A DNA stretch of 64,000 nucleotides, from contig NZ_JAANAT010000002.1 in the NCBI RefSeq assembly GCF_011089895.1, forward strand, positions 744,001 to 808,000. The letters run 5' to 3'. Both the position numbers and the translations under genes were made by a program. Under the pieces are notes generated by a model that ran no database searches, was not told the origin of the DNA, and was given only the letters and a program-made list of their open reading frames with translations. Position 1 is the stretch's first letter. Every line of letters begins with the position of its first letter. This document shows positions 9,372 to 16,847 of this stretch, piece after piece. Source of the DNA: Mucilaginibacter inviolabilis. Lineage in GTDB: Bacteria; Bacteroidota; Bacteroidia; Sphingobacteriales; Sphingobacteriaceae.

Positions 9372-9644
9372 GACTTTTTAAACCCCTTATTTTAACACTT
9401 TTCTGCTCAAAATGGGATGAAAAAGGCTTGATAATTACTCACTTTAACAAAGCTTTAACGCCATTTTAACACTTTTTAACAAATTTTTGATGGGTTTTGA
9501 AAAGTTTAAAAAGTATTAATTTCTGATTATCAAATAACTGTAGTAAAAATGATCGGTTTTTGGCGTGTTTTATCCATTTAACCAAACAGCCCTGTTTACA
9601 ATTTTCAAAGTAAGCAGGGCTGATCTGTGATGTATTTAAAGATA
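9372..9644 (-). repeat. R element copy 2 (candidate ncRNA or mobile element)
   Basis: Minus-strand copy. The -7-like box TATCTTTA is at 9637-9644 and the hairpin CAGCCCTG...CAGGGCTG at 9587-9599/9610-9622. The AT-rich body contains AACACTTTTCTGCTCAAAA and TTTTAACACTTTTTAACAAA. The stem differs from copies 1 and 3 (CCCTG instead of CCCGG) but still pairs, which suggests selection on structure. It occupies most of the 633-nt gap between uvrB and the MarR gene; the rest holds the short hairpin E2 and nothing else I can name. Confidence 0.6.
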
Positions 9645-9702
9645 CGGAAAATAGACGGGAATTGCAATAGAAATGCGAATCGAATACACACAAATAAAAA
9701 AG

Positions 9703-9732
9703 GCGTCATTGCTTCGTACCTCGCAATGACGC
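9703..9732. repeat. Family E hairpin, minimal copy E2
   Basis: GCGTCATTGC (9703-9712) and GCAATGACGC (9723-9732) pair perfectly over a 10-nt loop, TTCGTACCTC. This is the shortest form of the GTCATTGC hairpin family in the window. Confidence 0.8.
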
Positions 9733-9809
9733 GTGAATCGGTTTTCACAAGAGGGTCGTCCAGCGAAGTGCAGGCGGGGTGAGTAGTCCGTGTTTGTTAA
9801 GCCCGCTTG

Positions 9810-10295
9810 TTAGTTCGTCAATCCACCAATCCGCTTTGCCCGTTCAAGCATACTCAGGCGTTTCATTTGCTCTTCTACTTCGCCTATAGCCAGCAGCAGG
9901 TTGTTTTGCGTGGCTGTGAGCTCTGTTAGGGCGGCTATCATCACATCCCAAACAGGTTTCATTTGTTCAATCAATTCCTGGCCTTTGGGAGTAAGCTGAA
10001 TGAGGCGTTTCCGTTCATCAGTTTTATCTTTTTTGGAGCGGATCAGCTTCACTTTTTCCAGCTCCTTCAGCAAACTAATAGTAGAAGGGTGGGTGTAGCC
10101 AATTTCATTGGCAATTTCCACTACACTTAAAACCGATCGCAGATGCAGGGTATAGATCACCGGGAACCATTTGGGTTCAAAATCAATGCCATTGGCTTTA
10201 TATATCAGCACCCCGTCCTTACGCAATTGGTCGCTAAGGCGTTGCAGCCTGGTGGCAATGGCTAAAATGCCCAATTCATCTATCACATTCATCAT
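9810..10295 (-). CDS. MarR family transcriptional regulator
   Basis: 161 residues, all-helical with a central winged helix-turn-helix. The recognition region reads LSVVEIANEIGYTHPSTISLLKEL, and the wing has KDKTDERKRLIQLTPKG, a MarR signature. It acts as a dimeric DNA-binding protein, usually a repressor released by a small ligand. The start is the double ATG at 10295/10292, 12 nt after the GNAT gene, so the two are one operon. The paired palindromes in front of that operon (10825-10842) make autoregulation likely. Confidence 0.88.
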   Translation of the reverse strand: MMNVIDELGILAIATRLQRLSDQLRKDGVLIYKANGIDFEPKWFPVIYTLHLRSVLSVVEIANEIGYTHPSTISLLKELEKVKLIRSKKDKTDERKRLIQLTPKGQELIEQMKPVWDVMIAALTELTATQNNLLLAIGEVEEQMKRLSMLERAKRIGGLTN

Positions 10296-10307
10296 ATAAA
10301 CGTGTGC

Positions 10308-10805
10308 TTAGTTTGTCAAATGTAATTGATAAAAAATAGTATCTGCGCTCATCACCGGAAATGATTTCGGCAGCTCTGTCTTGGGTAACCTGATAAAGCC
10401 ATTGCGTTCATAAAAACGATGGGCTGCTTTCAGTACATCAACAGTACCCAGGTAAATATCGGTAATTTGGTTCTGCCGGCAATAATCAATCAGGGTATCC
10501 AGTAATAATTGAGCTAAACCGAGCTCTTTACCCCGGTATTCTTTCCGCACAAACATTTTACGGATAGCACCGGCATGCTTGTCGAAAGCAATTAAGCCGA
10601 TGGTGCCCACCAGGAGCTCATCATGTTTGGCGCCCCAGAAACCGCCACCGGTTTGATGATAATTTTTTTCGATATCCAGCAGGTCGGGCTGATCATTCAG
10701 CGTAACGGGAACATTAAATTCAATTTGCTGTATAGGCAGAATAATATCAATGATCTGTTCGCAGTAATCATTGTTTAAAGGGGTAATAGCAGAAAGTGTG
10801 TTCAT
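10308..10805 (-). CDS. GNAT family N-acetyltransferase
   Basis: 165 residues. The acetyl-CoA binding motif A is visible as MFVRKEYRGKELGLAQLLL around residues 84-102 (R/Q-x-x-G-x-G/A type loop). A later HRFYERNGF motif is the usual C-terminal GNAT segment. Cytoplasmic; transfers an acetyl group to an unknown amine. It leads the operon with the MarR regulator, a layout often seen for detoxification acetyltransferases, so the substrate may be the MarR ligand (inference). Confidence 0.87.
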   Translation of the reverse strand: MNTLSAITPLNNDYCEQIIDIILPIQQIEFNVPVTLNDQPDLLDIEKNYHQTGGGFWGAKHDELLVGTIGLIAFDKHAGAIRKMFVRKEYRGKELGLAQLLLDTLIDYCRQNQITDIYLGTVDVLKAAHRFYERNGFIRLPKTELPKSFPVMSADTIFYQLHLTN

Positions 10806-10821
10806 GGTATAAATTTATATA

Positions 10822-10842
10822 CAAAACTACGTAGTTAACTAC
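10822..10842 (-). promoter_or_regulatory. Promoter and palindromic operator of the GNAT-MarR operon
   Basis: Two overlapping perfect 12-bp palindromes: AACTACGTAGTT (10825-10836) and GTAGTTAACTAC (10831-10842). They cover a minus-strand -7 box TAGTTTTG (10822-10829), 16 nt upstream of the ATG at 10805. A MarR dimer bound here would block the promoter. Confidence 0.65.
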
Positions 10843-10882
10843 ATATATTCATAATTCAATTGTAAATTTTTAGTATTAGTTA

Positions 10883-10913
10883 GTATCAAGTAGTTAGTAT
10901 CAAGTATCAAGAC
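10883..10913. repeat. Family A solitary left arm, A2
   Basis: A 31-nt left arm identical to the A1 and A7 left arms (GTATCAAGTAGTTAGTATC and onward) but with no matching right arm downstream. The complementary position before upp is taken by a different word arm (10978-11008). Confidence 0.85.
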
Positions 10914-10977
10914 ATTGAAAAACTGACAGCGTAGCTATATCTAAAACTTAAAACTTATATTTACGTTATTAAAAAAA

Positions 10978-11008
10978 TCTTGATTCCTGGCTCTTGATTC
11001 CTGACTCT
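10978..11008. repeat. Family J solitary word arm
   Basis: Two tandem copies of CTTGATTCCTGGCT-like words (CTTGATTCCTGGCT, CTTGATTCCTGACT), 12 nt before the upp start codon. No complementary arm is present. It looks like the right arm of another palindrome family, here paired in position with a family A left arm. Confidence 0.6.
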
Positions 11009-11020
11009 AAATCTACAAGC

Positions 11021-11665
11021 ATGATCTTTATTCTCAATAAAACCAATACTATAGCCAACCAGTTTCTGGCCGAACTGCGTGATGCCGACATACAGCAGGA
11101 TAGGGCGCGTTTCAGACTTAACCAGGAAAAACTGGGGCAGATACTGGCTTATGAGCTCAGTAAAACGCTTCACTATGAGGATAAGGAAGTGCAAACCTCA
11201 TTGGGCACAGCTAAGGTGAGTGTGCCGGTTGATCAGCCGGTATTGGCCACTATTCTGCGTGCGGGTTTGCCCTTTCACCATGGTTTTATGCAGTATTTTG
11301 ATCAATCGGCCTCGGCTTTTATCACCGCCTACCGAAAGGTGAAACGTACCGGCGATTTTGTGATCCAGGTTGATCATATCTCCACCCCAAATCTCGATGG
11401 TAAAATATTTATCCTCTGCGATACCATGCTGGCCACCGGGCAAAGCATCGTGGTAGTATGTAAGGAACTGATGGCCCAGTACAAAATAAAAGAGTTACAC
11501 ATAGCTGCTGTAATAGCCAGCACCGAAGGCGTTGCCCACGTACGGGCCAACCTGCCCAAGGCCAATTTATGGTTATGTGCCGTTGATGATGAAATGACCA
11601 GCAAAGCCTACATTGTACCCGGCCTGGGCGATGCTGGCGACCTGGCGTTTGGGGAAAAATCCTGA
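11021..11665 (+). CDS. upp: Uracil phosphoribosyltransferase
   Basis: 214 residues from ATG 11021 (an upstream in-frame TTG at 10994 lies inside a repeat and is unlikely). Makes UMP from uracil and PRPP in pyrimidine salvage. The PRPP-binding loop is CDTMLATGQS (about 133-142), and the C-terminal uracil site is YIVPGLGDAGDLAFG. RAGLP in the middle is also typical. Its stop codon falls on the first bases of palindrome D2, which extends to the start of yjjG. Confidence 0.93.
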   Translation: MIFILNKTNTIANQFLAELRDADIQQDRARFRLNQEKLGQILAYELSKTLHYEDKEVQTSLGTAKVSVPVDQPVLATILRAGLPFHHGFMQYFDQSASAFITAYRKVKRTGDFVIQVDHISTPNLDGKIFILCDTMLATGQSIVVVCKELMAQYKIKELHIAAVIASTEGVAHVRANLPKANLWLCAVDDEMTSKAYIVPGLGDAGDLAFGEKS

Positions 11666-11898
11666 TTTCGGATCTGGGATGTTCGATTTCGGATTTATTT
11701 GAATTTCGAATTTAGGAAGGGAATAGTTTAATTTTGCTTCTAATATTAATAAAGCACACGTCATTGCGAGGTACGAAGCAATCTCTAAGCTATACAGAAC
11801 GATTCTGTACGTGGGGGGCTTCGTACCTCGCAATGACGTGATAGCAAATACTCTATAAGTGCATGAAATCCGAAATCGAACATCCCAAATCCGAAATA
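11664..11898. repeat. Family D palindrome D2 linking upp and yjjG
   Basis: Left arm 11664-11696 begins within the upp stop codon (TGA 11663-11665). Right arm 11866-11898 begins right after the yjjG start codon (ATG 11863-11865). The 33-nt arms pair at 31 positions. The right arm is translated as residues 2-12 of YjjG. A family E hairpin (11757-11840) is nested in the loop. Confidence 0.85.
11757..11840. repeat. Family E hairpin E3, nested in D2
   Basis: A 22-nt segment beginning CACGTCATTGCGAGGTACG (11757-11778) has a perfect complement at 11819-11840. The loop contains a second small hairpin (ACAGAAC/GATTCTGT). It sits inside the loop of palindrome D2, so one repeat class has inserted into, or grown within, the other. 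Confidence 0.85.
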
Positions 11899-12588
11899 AA
11901 ATACAAACACATCTTTTTTGACCTCGACCATACCATCTGGGATTTTGATAAAAACGCCGAAGAAACCCTGCATGAGCTTTTTATATTGCATCGTTTACAG
12001 GAGATCGGTTTACCATCGGCCGATCTGTTCATCGAAACTTATACCCGTAACAACCATGAGCTCTGGGCTCAGTATCATACAGGCCTTATCACCAAAGAGG
12101 AATTGCGTGATGCCCGCTTTAAAAAAACTTTTATACAGCTTGGCCTGCATCCCGACCTGATTCCGACCGATTTTGAGGATGCGTATGTACGGCTTTGCCC
12201 AACTAAAACCAACCTGTTTCCGCATGCCCACGAAACGCTGCAATACCTGCAAGAGAAATACACGCTGCACCTCATTTCTAATGGGTTTAAGGAGTCGCAA
12301 AAGTTAAAAATAGCAGGTACCAACCTGGGGCAATATTTTCAGCATATCATCGTATCCGAAGATGTGGGCGTTAATAAACCCGATAAGGCCATTTTTGAAT
12401 ACGCGGTTAATCTGGCCGGTACCACCAAAGCCGAAAGCGTGATGATAGGCGATAGCCTGGAAGCTGACATTTATGGAGCGCTTCATTATGGGATGGATGC
12501 TATCTTCTTTAATCCCTTCAATGCACCCAAACCCGATGATGTGCCTGTGCAGATTACTCATTTAAAAGAGCTAACTTTATTGTTATGA
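11863..12588 (+). CDS. yjjG: YjjG-type HAD nucleotidase
   Basis: 241 residues. HAD phosphatase motif I is FFDLDHTIWDFDKN (about 18-31; catalytic Asp20 and Asp22). Motif II is LHLISNGFKESQ; motif III/IV is NKPDKAIFEYAV and MIGDSLEADIYGA. The length and DLDHTIWDF wording match YjjG, which removes phosphate from non-canonical and canonical pyrimidine nucleotides, which fits its place next to upp. The first 12 residues (MKSEIEHPKSEI) are encoded by the arm of repeat D2. Family members usually start a few residues before the first beta strand, so this is a repeat-derived extension. No other ATG is available. Confidence 0.88.
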   Translation: MKSEIEHPKSEIKYKHIFFDLDHTIWDFDKNAEETLHELFILHRLQEIGLPSADLFIETYTRNNHELWAQYHTGLITKEELRDARFKKTFIQLGLHPDLIPTDFEDAYVRLCPTKTNLFPHAHETLQYLQEKYTLHLISNGFKESQKLKIAGTNLGQYFQHIIVSEDVGVNKPDKAIFEYAVNLAGTTKAESVMIGDSLEADIYGALHYGMDAIFFNPFNAPKPDDVPVQITHLKELTLLL

Positions 12589-13100
12589 GCATTGCCAAGG
12601 AGCTTAGAACCATTGAAACTGCGCTGGATGATTATCGCGAACTGCTGGATACTATCCCCGATGATGTGTTTGCCGAAACACCGGCAGGTGGCGGCTGGTC
12701 GTCGGCCGAGGTGTACAGCCATGTGCTGCAGGCAACCCTTCGCTCGTCTATAGCTATTGAACGTTGCGCGCATAGTAATTGTCCGCCTACCAAAAAAGGC
12801 TTGAGTTTGCAAGGGCATTTTGTGTTGCTTTTTGGTCGTTTCCCGCCGGTTAAAATCAAAATGATGGATATCATGAACATAGAGAAGATCAGTAAAGAAG
12901 ATGCCCGCAACCTGATTATCAAATGCCGAAAACGAATTGAGGATATTGCCCCCATTATTGCAAAGGCCCCAGCCGATATACGTTACGAGCACCCGCGTTT
13001 AGGTATGCTCAATGCCAAACAATGGTTTAAATTTACCCGGATACATTTACTGCACCATTTAAAACAGTTGGATCAGATTAAAAGAAAAGGGCTGGTTTAG
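12585..13100 (+). CDS. DinB-like superfamily protein
   Basis: 171 residues, a four-helix-bundle protein. Histidines that fit the DinB metal site occur at SAEVYSHVLQA (about residue 46) and in the C-terminal THxxxH-like motif ARIHLLHHLKQL (here TRIHLLHHLKQ, about 149-159). DinB proteins of this class include thiol-dependent S-transferases and metal-dependent hydrolases; the specific reaction is not visible. It overlaps yjjG by 4 nt (ATGA), so translation is coupled. Confidence 0.8.
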   Translation: MSIAKELRTIETALDDYRELLDTIPDDVFAETPAGGGWSSAEVYSHVLQATLRSSIAIERCAHSNCPPTKKGLSLQGHFVLLFGRFPPVKIKMMDIMNIEKISKEDARNLIIKCRKRIEDIAPIIAKAPADIRYEHPRLGMLNAKQWFKFTRIHLLHHLKQLDQIKRKGLV

Positions 13101-13163
13101 CAGCGGGAGTTATAAAGCTTAAATAACCTATTACATTAAGACCCGACGGGAATTACTTATGAA

Positions 13164-13252
13164 TATGTCATTGCGAGCGAAGCGTGGCAATCTCCTCGCG
13201 TGGATATTGAACGCGAGGGGATTGCCACGTCGTTCCTCCTCGCAATGACATA
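13164..13252. repeat. Family E REP-like hairpin, copy E4
   Basis: TATGTCATTGCGAGCGAAG at the left and the complementary CTCGCAATGACATA at the right enclose further paired segments (GTGGCAATCTCCTCGCGT with ACGCGAGGGGATTGCCAC). It is in the 513-nt gap between the DinB gene and the phosphoesterase gene. Apart from the small ORF at 13428, the rest of that gap shows nothing recognisable. Confidence 0.85.
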
Positions 13253-13427
13253 AGATAAATACGTGGTAGACAGCTCATTTAAAGCTCAGGACGACATCCT
13301 CTCCAAAGGAGAGGGTAAGGTGAGGCCCCAAAAAATAAATTTTGCACCGAATGAAACCTTTTACATTTAACAGAGTCTTAACAGTAACATAATTTAGTTT
13401 ACCGACATTTGTTAAAATCATTTTGTG

Positions 13428-13538
13428 ATGAATTTTGAGTATGCGTATTTGGTTGTTATAAGTTTGCTGCTCCTGGTTGGGGCCTTTTATATCAGCCCTT
13501 ATGAACTGAATGTTAATGAAGACGAAGACGACGAGTAA
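13428..13538 (+). CDS. Possible 36-residue membrane peptide
   Basis: Short ORF reading MNFEYAYLVVISLLLLVGAF and then an acidic tail ending NEDEDDE. One membrane helix followed by a strongly acidic C-terminus is unlikely to arise by chance in this AT-rich gap. A TCATTTTG box (one mismatch to TAnnTTTG) at 13418-13425 ends 2 nt before the ATG. It lies 75 nt upstream of the phosphoesterase gene on the same strand. I do not know a family for it. Confidence 0.5.
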   Translation: MNFEYAYLVVISLLLLVGAFYISPYELNVNEDEDDE

Positions 13539-13613
13539 TCGTTTGTTAATCAATTCAATTATATATATTAACCGGCAGCACCTGCCGGATGAGAAATTAA
13601 CCCCTCTATTTTA

Positions 13614-14468
13614 ATGTCAAAACGCGAAGTTGATATCGTAGTAATATCTGACGTGCATCTGGGTACTTACGGTTGTCATGCTAAAGAATTACTAAAGTAT
13701 TTAAAAAGTATTAAACCTAAGATGCTTATCCTGAACGGCGATATTATTGATATCTGGCAATTCAGCAAATCGTACTGGCCCGAGGCCCACATGAAGGTGG
13801 TGCGCCGCATACTCAAGTTTGTTACCGATGGTATACCCGTACATTACCTCACCGGTAACCATGATGAAATGCTTCGTAAATTCACCGATTTTAACCTGGG
13901 ATCGTTCCAGCTGCTGAATAAGATTGTACTTAACATCGATGGTAAAAAAGCCTGGATATTCCATGGCGATATATTCGACGTAACTATGCAGCACTCCAAG
14001 TGGCTGGCTAAATTGGGCGCAGTGGGGTACGATAGTCTTATTTTGATCAATAGTTTTGTGAACTGGTTTTTAACGGCTTTGGGTCGTCAAAAAATGAGCT
14101 TTTCGCAAAAAGTAAAAGCCAGTTTTAAAGAGGCTGTAAAGTTTATCAATCAATTTGAACAAACCGCGGCCGACCTGGCTGTCGATAAAAATTATCAATA
14201 CGTTATTTGCGGGCATATCCACCATGCCGAGATCAGGACTATTGAAAACACTGAAAAAACCGGCTCCGTTTTATACTTAAACTCGGGCGACTGGGTAGAG
14301 AGTCTTACTTCATTGGAGTATTATAAAGGCGAGTGGAATATATTTAAATATAATCCCGACGACTTTAAAACCGATACCGATGAGGATGATAAAACCGATG
14401 CCGAAGATTTGGACGCTAAACTGGATGTAAAAAGTTTACTCGAACGTTTTAAACAGGAGCCTCACTGA
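13614..14468 (+). CDS. LpxH-like UDP-2,3-diacylglucosamine diphosphatase family protein
   Basis: 284 residues, calcineurin-like metallophosphoesterase. All metal motifs are present: ISDVHLG (Asp13, His15), NGDIID (Asp43), GNHDE (Asn82, His83), FHGDIFD (His117) and GHIHHAE (His201, His203). Closest to the LpxH-like enzymes that cleave the pyrophosphate of UDP-diacylglucosamine in lipid A synthesis, but longer than E. coli LpxH, with an acidic C-terminal tail (TDEDDKTDAEDLDAK). It is upstream of a GT-B glycosyltransferase, a neighbourhood consistent with envelope glycolipid metabolism. The real lpxH of the organism could be elsewhere. Confidence 0.8.
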   Translation: MSKREVDIVVISDVHLGTYGCHAKELLKYLKSIKPKMLILNGDIIDIWQFSKSYWPEAHMKVVRRILKFVTDGIPVHYLTGNHDEMLRKFTDFNLGSFQLLNKIVLNIDGKKAWIFHGDIFDVTMQHSKWLAKLGAVGYDSLILINSFVNWFLTALGRQKMSFSQKVKASFKEAVKFINQFEQTAADLAVDKNYQYVICGHIHHAEIRTIENTEKTGSVLYLNSGDWVESLTSLEYYKGEWNIFKYNPDDFKTDTDEDDKTDAEDLDAKLDVKSLLERFKQEPH

Positions 14469-14474
14469 TGTATA

Positions 14475-14566
14475 GTATCAAGTAGTTAGTATCAAGTATC
14501 ACGACTTTTAAAAGCAGTATTCAATGTCTGCAAGAAATCTTGATACTTGATACTAACTACTTGCGA
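14475..14566. repeat. Family A word palindrome, copy A3
   Basis: Left arm 14475-14505 and right arm about 14537-14566 match the family A arms except for single-base changes (TATCACGAC at the left, TTGCGAC at the right end). It lies between the phosphoesterase stop (14468) and the glycosyltransferase start (14669). Confidence 0.85.
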
Positions 14567-14668
14567 CTAATTACTAACTTACCCCCCTTATAAAAATATG
14601 ATGTTTGAAACTGTAACAGAAATGGAGTATTAGCCATCTCAGTTAAAGTAAAAACGCGCTTACTACAA

Positions 14669-15655
14669 ATGAAGATACTTTTTGGCATACAGGGTACCGG
14701 TAACGGGCATATAAGCCGGGCCCGTGAAATTGTGCCTTTACTACAGCAATATGGCGAGGTTGATCTGTTAATAAGCGGTACCGAAGCCGAAGTTTCTTTA
14801 TCGCAGCCCCTTAAATACCGTTTTCACGGCTTTAGCTTTGTATTTGGTAAAAAAGGTGGTGTTGATAACTGGGCAACATTTAAAATTATGAACCTGCCAC
14901 AGCTTTGGCGCGATATGCACAGCCTGCCTTTGGGTCAATATGATTTAATCATTAATGATTTTGAACCGGTAAGCGCCTGGGCATGCCGCCTGCAAAAAGT
15001 GCCGTCGGTATCATTAAGTCACCAGTGCTCCTTTGTTTCGCCCAAAACACCCCGGCCCAAAAAATGGAACTATGCCGAGTGGCTGTTCAAATATTATTCG
15101 CCCACCACGCACCATGTAGGCTTTCACTTTGAACGGTACGATGATTTTATCCATACCCCGGTGATCAGGAGCGAGATCCGTGAAATGGAAACCGCCAATC
15201 TGGGGCATTATACCGTTTACCTGCCGGCCTATGATGATAAAACCCTGCTGAAACATTTGAGCCAGACCGAGGCCCAATGGCAGATATTTTCGAAACGCCA
15301 AAAAACACCCTACCGCTCTGGCAATGTGGAGATATTCCCGGTAAATAATGAGGCATTCAATAAAAGTCTGGCCAATTGCGAAGGCTTGCTTACCGGCGGT
15401 GGTTTTGAAGGCCCTGCTGAGGCACTGTTCCTGAAAAAAAAGGTGTTGATGATACCGATGAAAGGGCAGTACGAGCAGCAATGCAACGCCCTGTCGGCAT
15501 CAAAACTGGGCGTGCCTGTAGTTAGTGAGATCAATGAGGATTTTACCGGTCATTTGAATAACTGGATACAGGATGATAAAAAGGTGATCGTCGATTTTCC
15601 CAACGAGACCGCCCAAATTGTTGACGATCTGGTAAAGCGGTACGCGAGGAAGTAG
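14669..15655 (+). CDS. GT-B glycosyltransferase (UDP-GlcNAc:lipid type)
   Basis: 328 residues. The N-terminal MKILFGIQGTGNGHISRAREI is the GxGHxxRA loop of the MurG/GT28 superfamily. The C-terminal half has LTGGGFEGPAEALFLKKKVL and MIPMKGQYEQQCNA, the acceptor/donor signature of GT-B enzymes of the MJ1255 or processive glycolipid-synthase type. Cytoplasmic or peripheral membrane. Together with the LpxH-like phosphoesterase it may add sugars to a membrane lipid; the precise acceptor is unknown. ATG 14669 follows a stretch without a clear promoter. Confidence 0.8.
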   Translation: MKILFGIQGTGNGHISRAREIVPLLQQYGEVDLLISGTEAEVSLSQPLKYRFHGFSFVFGKKGGVDNWATFKIMNLPQLWRDMHSLPLGQYDLIINDFEPVSAWACRLQKVPSVSLSHQCSFVSPKTPRPKKWNYAEWLFKYYSPTTHHVGFHFERYDDFIHTPVIRSEIREMETANLGHYTVYLPAYDDKTLLKHLSQTEAQWQIFSKRQKTPYRSGNVEIFPVNNEAFNKSLANCEGLLTGGGFEGPAEALFLKKKVLMIPMKGQYEQQCNALSASKLGVPVVSEINEDFTGHLNNWIQDDKKVIVDFPNETAQIVDDLVKRYARK

Positions 15656-15663
15656 TTTTTTGG

Positions 15664-15791
15664 GGAGCAAGGATTTTTGGAACAAAGAGCAAGGACAAAA
15701 AGAAAAATCATGCCAGCCGCTGGATTCAGCTTATCAAGGGTCAAACATTTAGAAACCCTTACTCCAAAAATCCTTGCTCCAAAATCCTTAA
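15664..15791. repeat. Family C word palindrome, copy C1
   Basis: Left arm 15664-15695 contains GGAGCAAGGATTTTTGGAAC. The right arm (about 15755-15791) carries the complement in two tandem units (ACTCCAAAAATCCTTGCTCC, AAAATCCTTA). The loop is about 60 nt. It lies between the glycosyltransferase and DUF6427 genes. Confidence 0.85.
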
Positions 15792-15815
15792 TTTTACGCC
15801 GCAAACAGCGCACAT

Positions 15816-16802
15816 ATGATCAATCTTTTCAGAACTTTTAATCCATTCAACGCTCTATGGCTGGTTATTATATTGTTTTTGTCGCGGGTGGGTTATTTGT
15901 TTCATGTTCCGGATAAGCTGGAATTTATTTTTGTAGAGCCCTTTGCGCGCCTGCTGGTACCGGTAGCATATGAATACGCCCTTTCGCCGGCTTTAAATAT
16001 CTTTTTGGCTGCAGTGCTGGTTTTTATACAGGCGCTATTGTTAAATTACCTCATCAATTTTCATAATTTGCTGGGCAAGCCCACGTTTTTGCCGGCACTC
16101 ATGTATGTTACCTTATCTGGTTTATTTGCTCCCTTCCTGATACTGAGTGCTCCGCTCATCTGCAATTTCCTGGTAATATGGATGCTGTTTAAACTGTTCA
16201 GCCTGTATAAAGGAGAGGATGCCAAATCAACCGTATATGATCTGGGGATGATCGTAGCTTTGGGCTCGCTTATCTATTTTCCGTTTATTTATCTGTTTTT
16301 ATCTATCTGGATAGCGCTGGTGCTTTTTAAACCCTTTAACTGGCGCGAGTGGGTAGCCGGTATATTAGGATATGCCACCGTGTTTTTCTTCCTGGCGGTT
16401 TTTTATTACCTCAATGACCGAATTAAGGACTTTGGCAACATATGGCTTCCGTTAGGAACCAAATTTCCGGATCATATCAGCATTAACTCCTATAATTACC
16501 TGCTGCTTATCCCGGTGATCATGATTCTGGTGCTTTGTTTTTTTAAATTGCAGCAAAACTTCTTTAAAAGTTATGTGCAAACCCGTAAATCTTTCCAGTT
16601 ATTATTCCTTATTTTTCTGATCACTGCTTTTTCATTTTATGTAAACGCGGCTTTTCATTTAAATCACTTTTTGTTGTGTGTGGCGCCAGTTGCTGTGTTT
16701 TTTGCCTATTATTTTTTGTATTCAACCCGGAAATGGTTTTATGAAAGCCTGTTCTTATTGCTGCTAATCAGCATTATCTGCTTTCAGTTTAACAAATTTT
16801 AA
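15816..16802 (+). CDS. DUF6427-like integral membrane protein
   Basis: 328 residues with about nine or ten strongly hydrophobic segments from residue 14 (LWLVIILFLSRVGYLF) to the C-terminus (SLFLLLLISIICFQF). The opening MINLFRTFNPFN and overall length match a Bacteroidota membrane family that I know as DUF6427. No catalytic motif is visible. It stands 45 nt upstream of purQ, which has its own -7 box, so co-transcription is uncertain. Function unknown. Confidence 0.65.
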   Translation: MINLFRTFNPFNALWLVIILFLSRVGYLFHVPDKLEFIFVEPFARLLVPVAYEYALSPALNIFLAAVLVFIQALLLNYLINFHNLLGKPTFLPALMYVTLSGLFAPFLILSAPLICNFLVIWMLFKLFSLYKGEDAKSTVYDLGMIVALGSLIYFPFIYLFLSIWIALVLFKPFNWREWVAGILGYATVFFFLAVFYYLNDRIKDFGNIWLPLGTKFPDHISINSYNYLLLIPVIMILVLCFFKLQQNFFKSYVQTRKSFQLLFLIFLITAFSFYVNAAFHLNHFLLCVAPVAVFFAYYFLYSTRKWFYESLFLLLLISIICFQFNKF

Positions 16803-16835
16803 CTTTTACATTCGTTCAAATTTCAACGGTTATAT

Positions 16836-16843
16836 TAGTTTTG
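16836..16843 (+). promoter_or_regulatory. -7 box of purQ, leaderless geometry
   Basis: TAGTTTTG matches TAnnTTTG and is followed by exactly 4 nt (TAGC) and the purQ ATG at 16848. The spacing is identical to that in front of the GT4 gene at 1612. No good TTTG is seen at the -33 position (CGTT there), so an activator or a weak -33 is possible. Confidence 0.5.
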
Positions 16844-16847
16844 TAGC

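Noticed and set aside
9466..9693. 75-residue minus-strand ORF inside the uvrB-MarR gap
   Set aside because: It lies within R element copy 2 and its flank; composition is not protein-like, and the frame is not kept in the other R copies.
10994..11020. Extended upp start at TTG
   Set aside because: The extension is encoded by the CTTGATTCCTG repeat; the family start fits ATG 11021.
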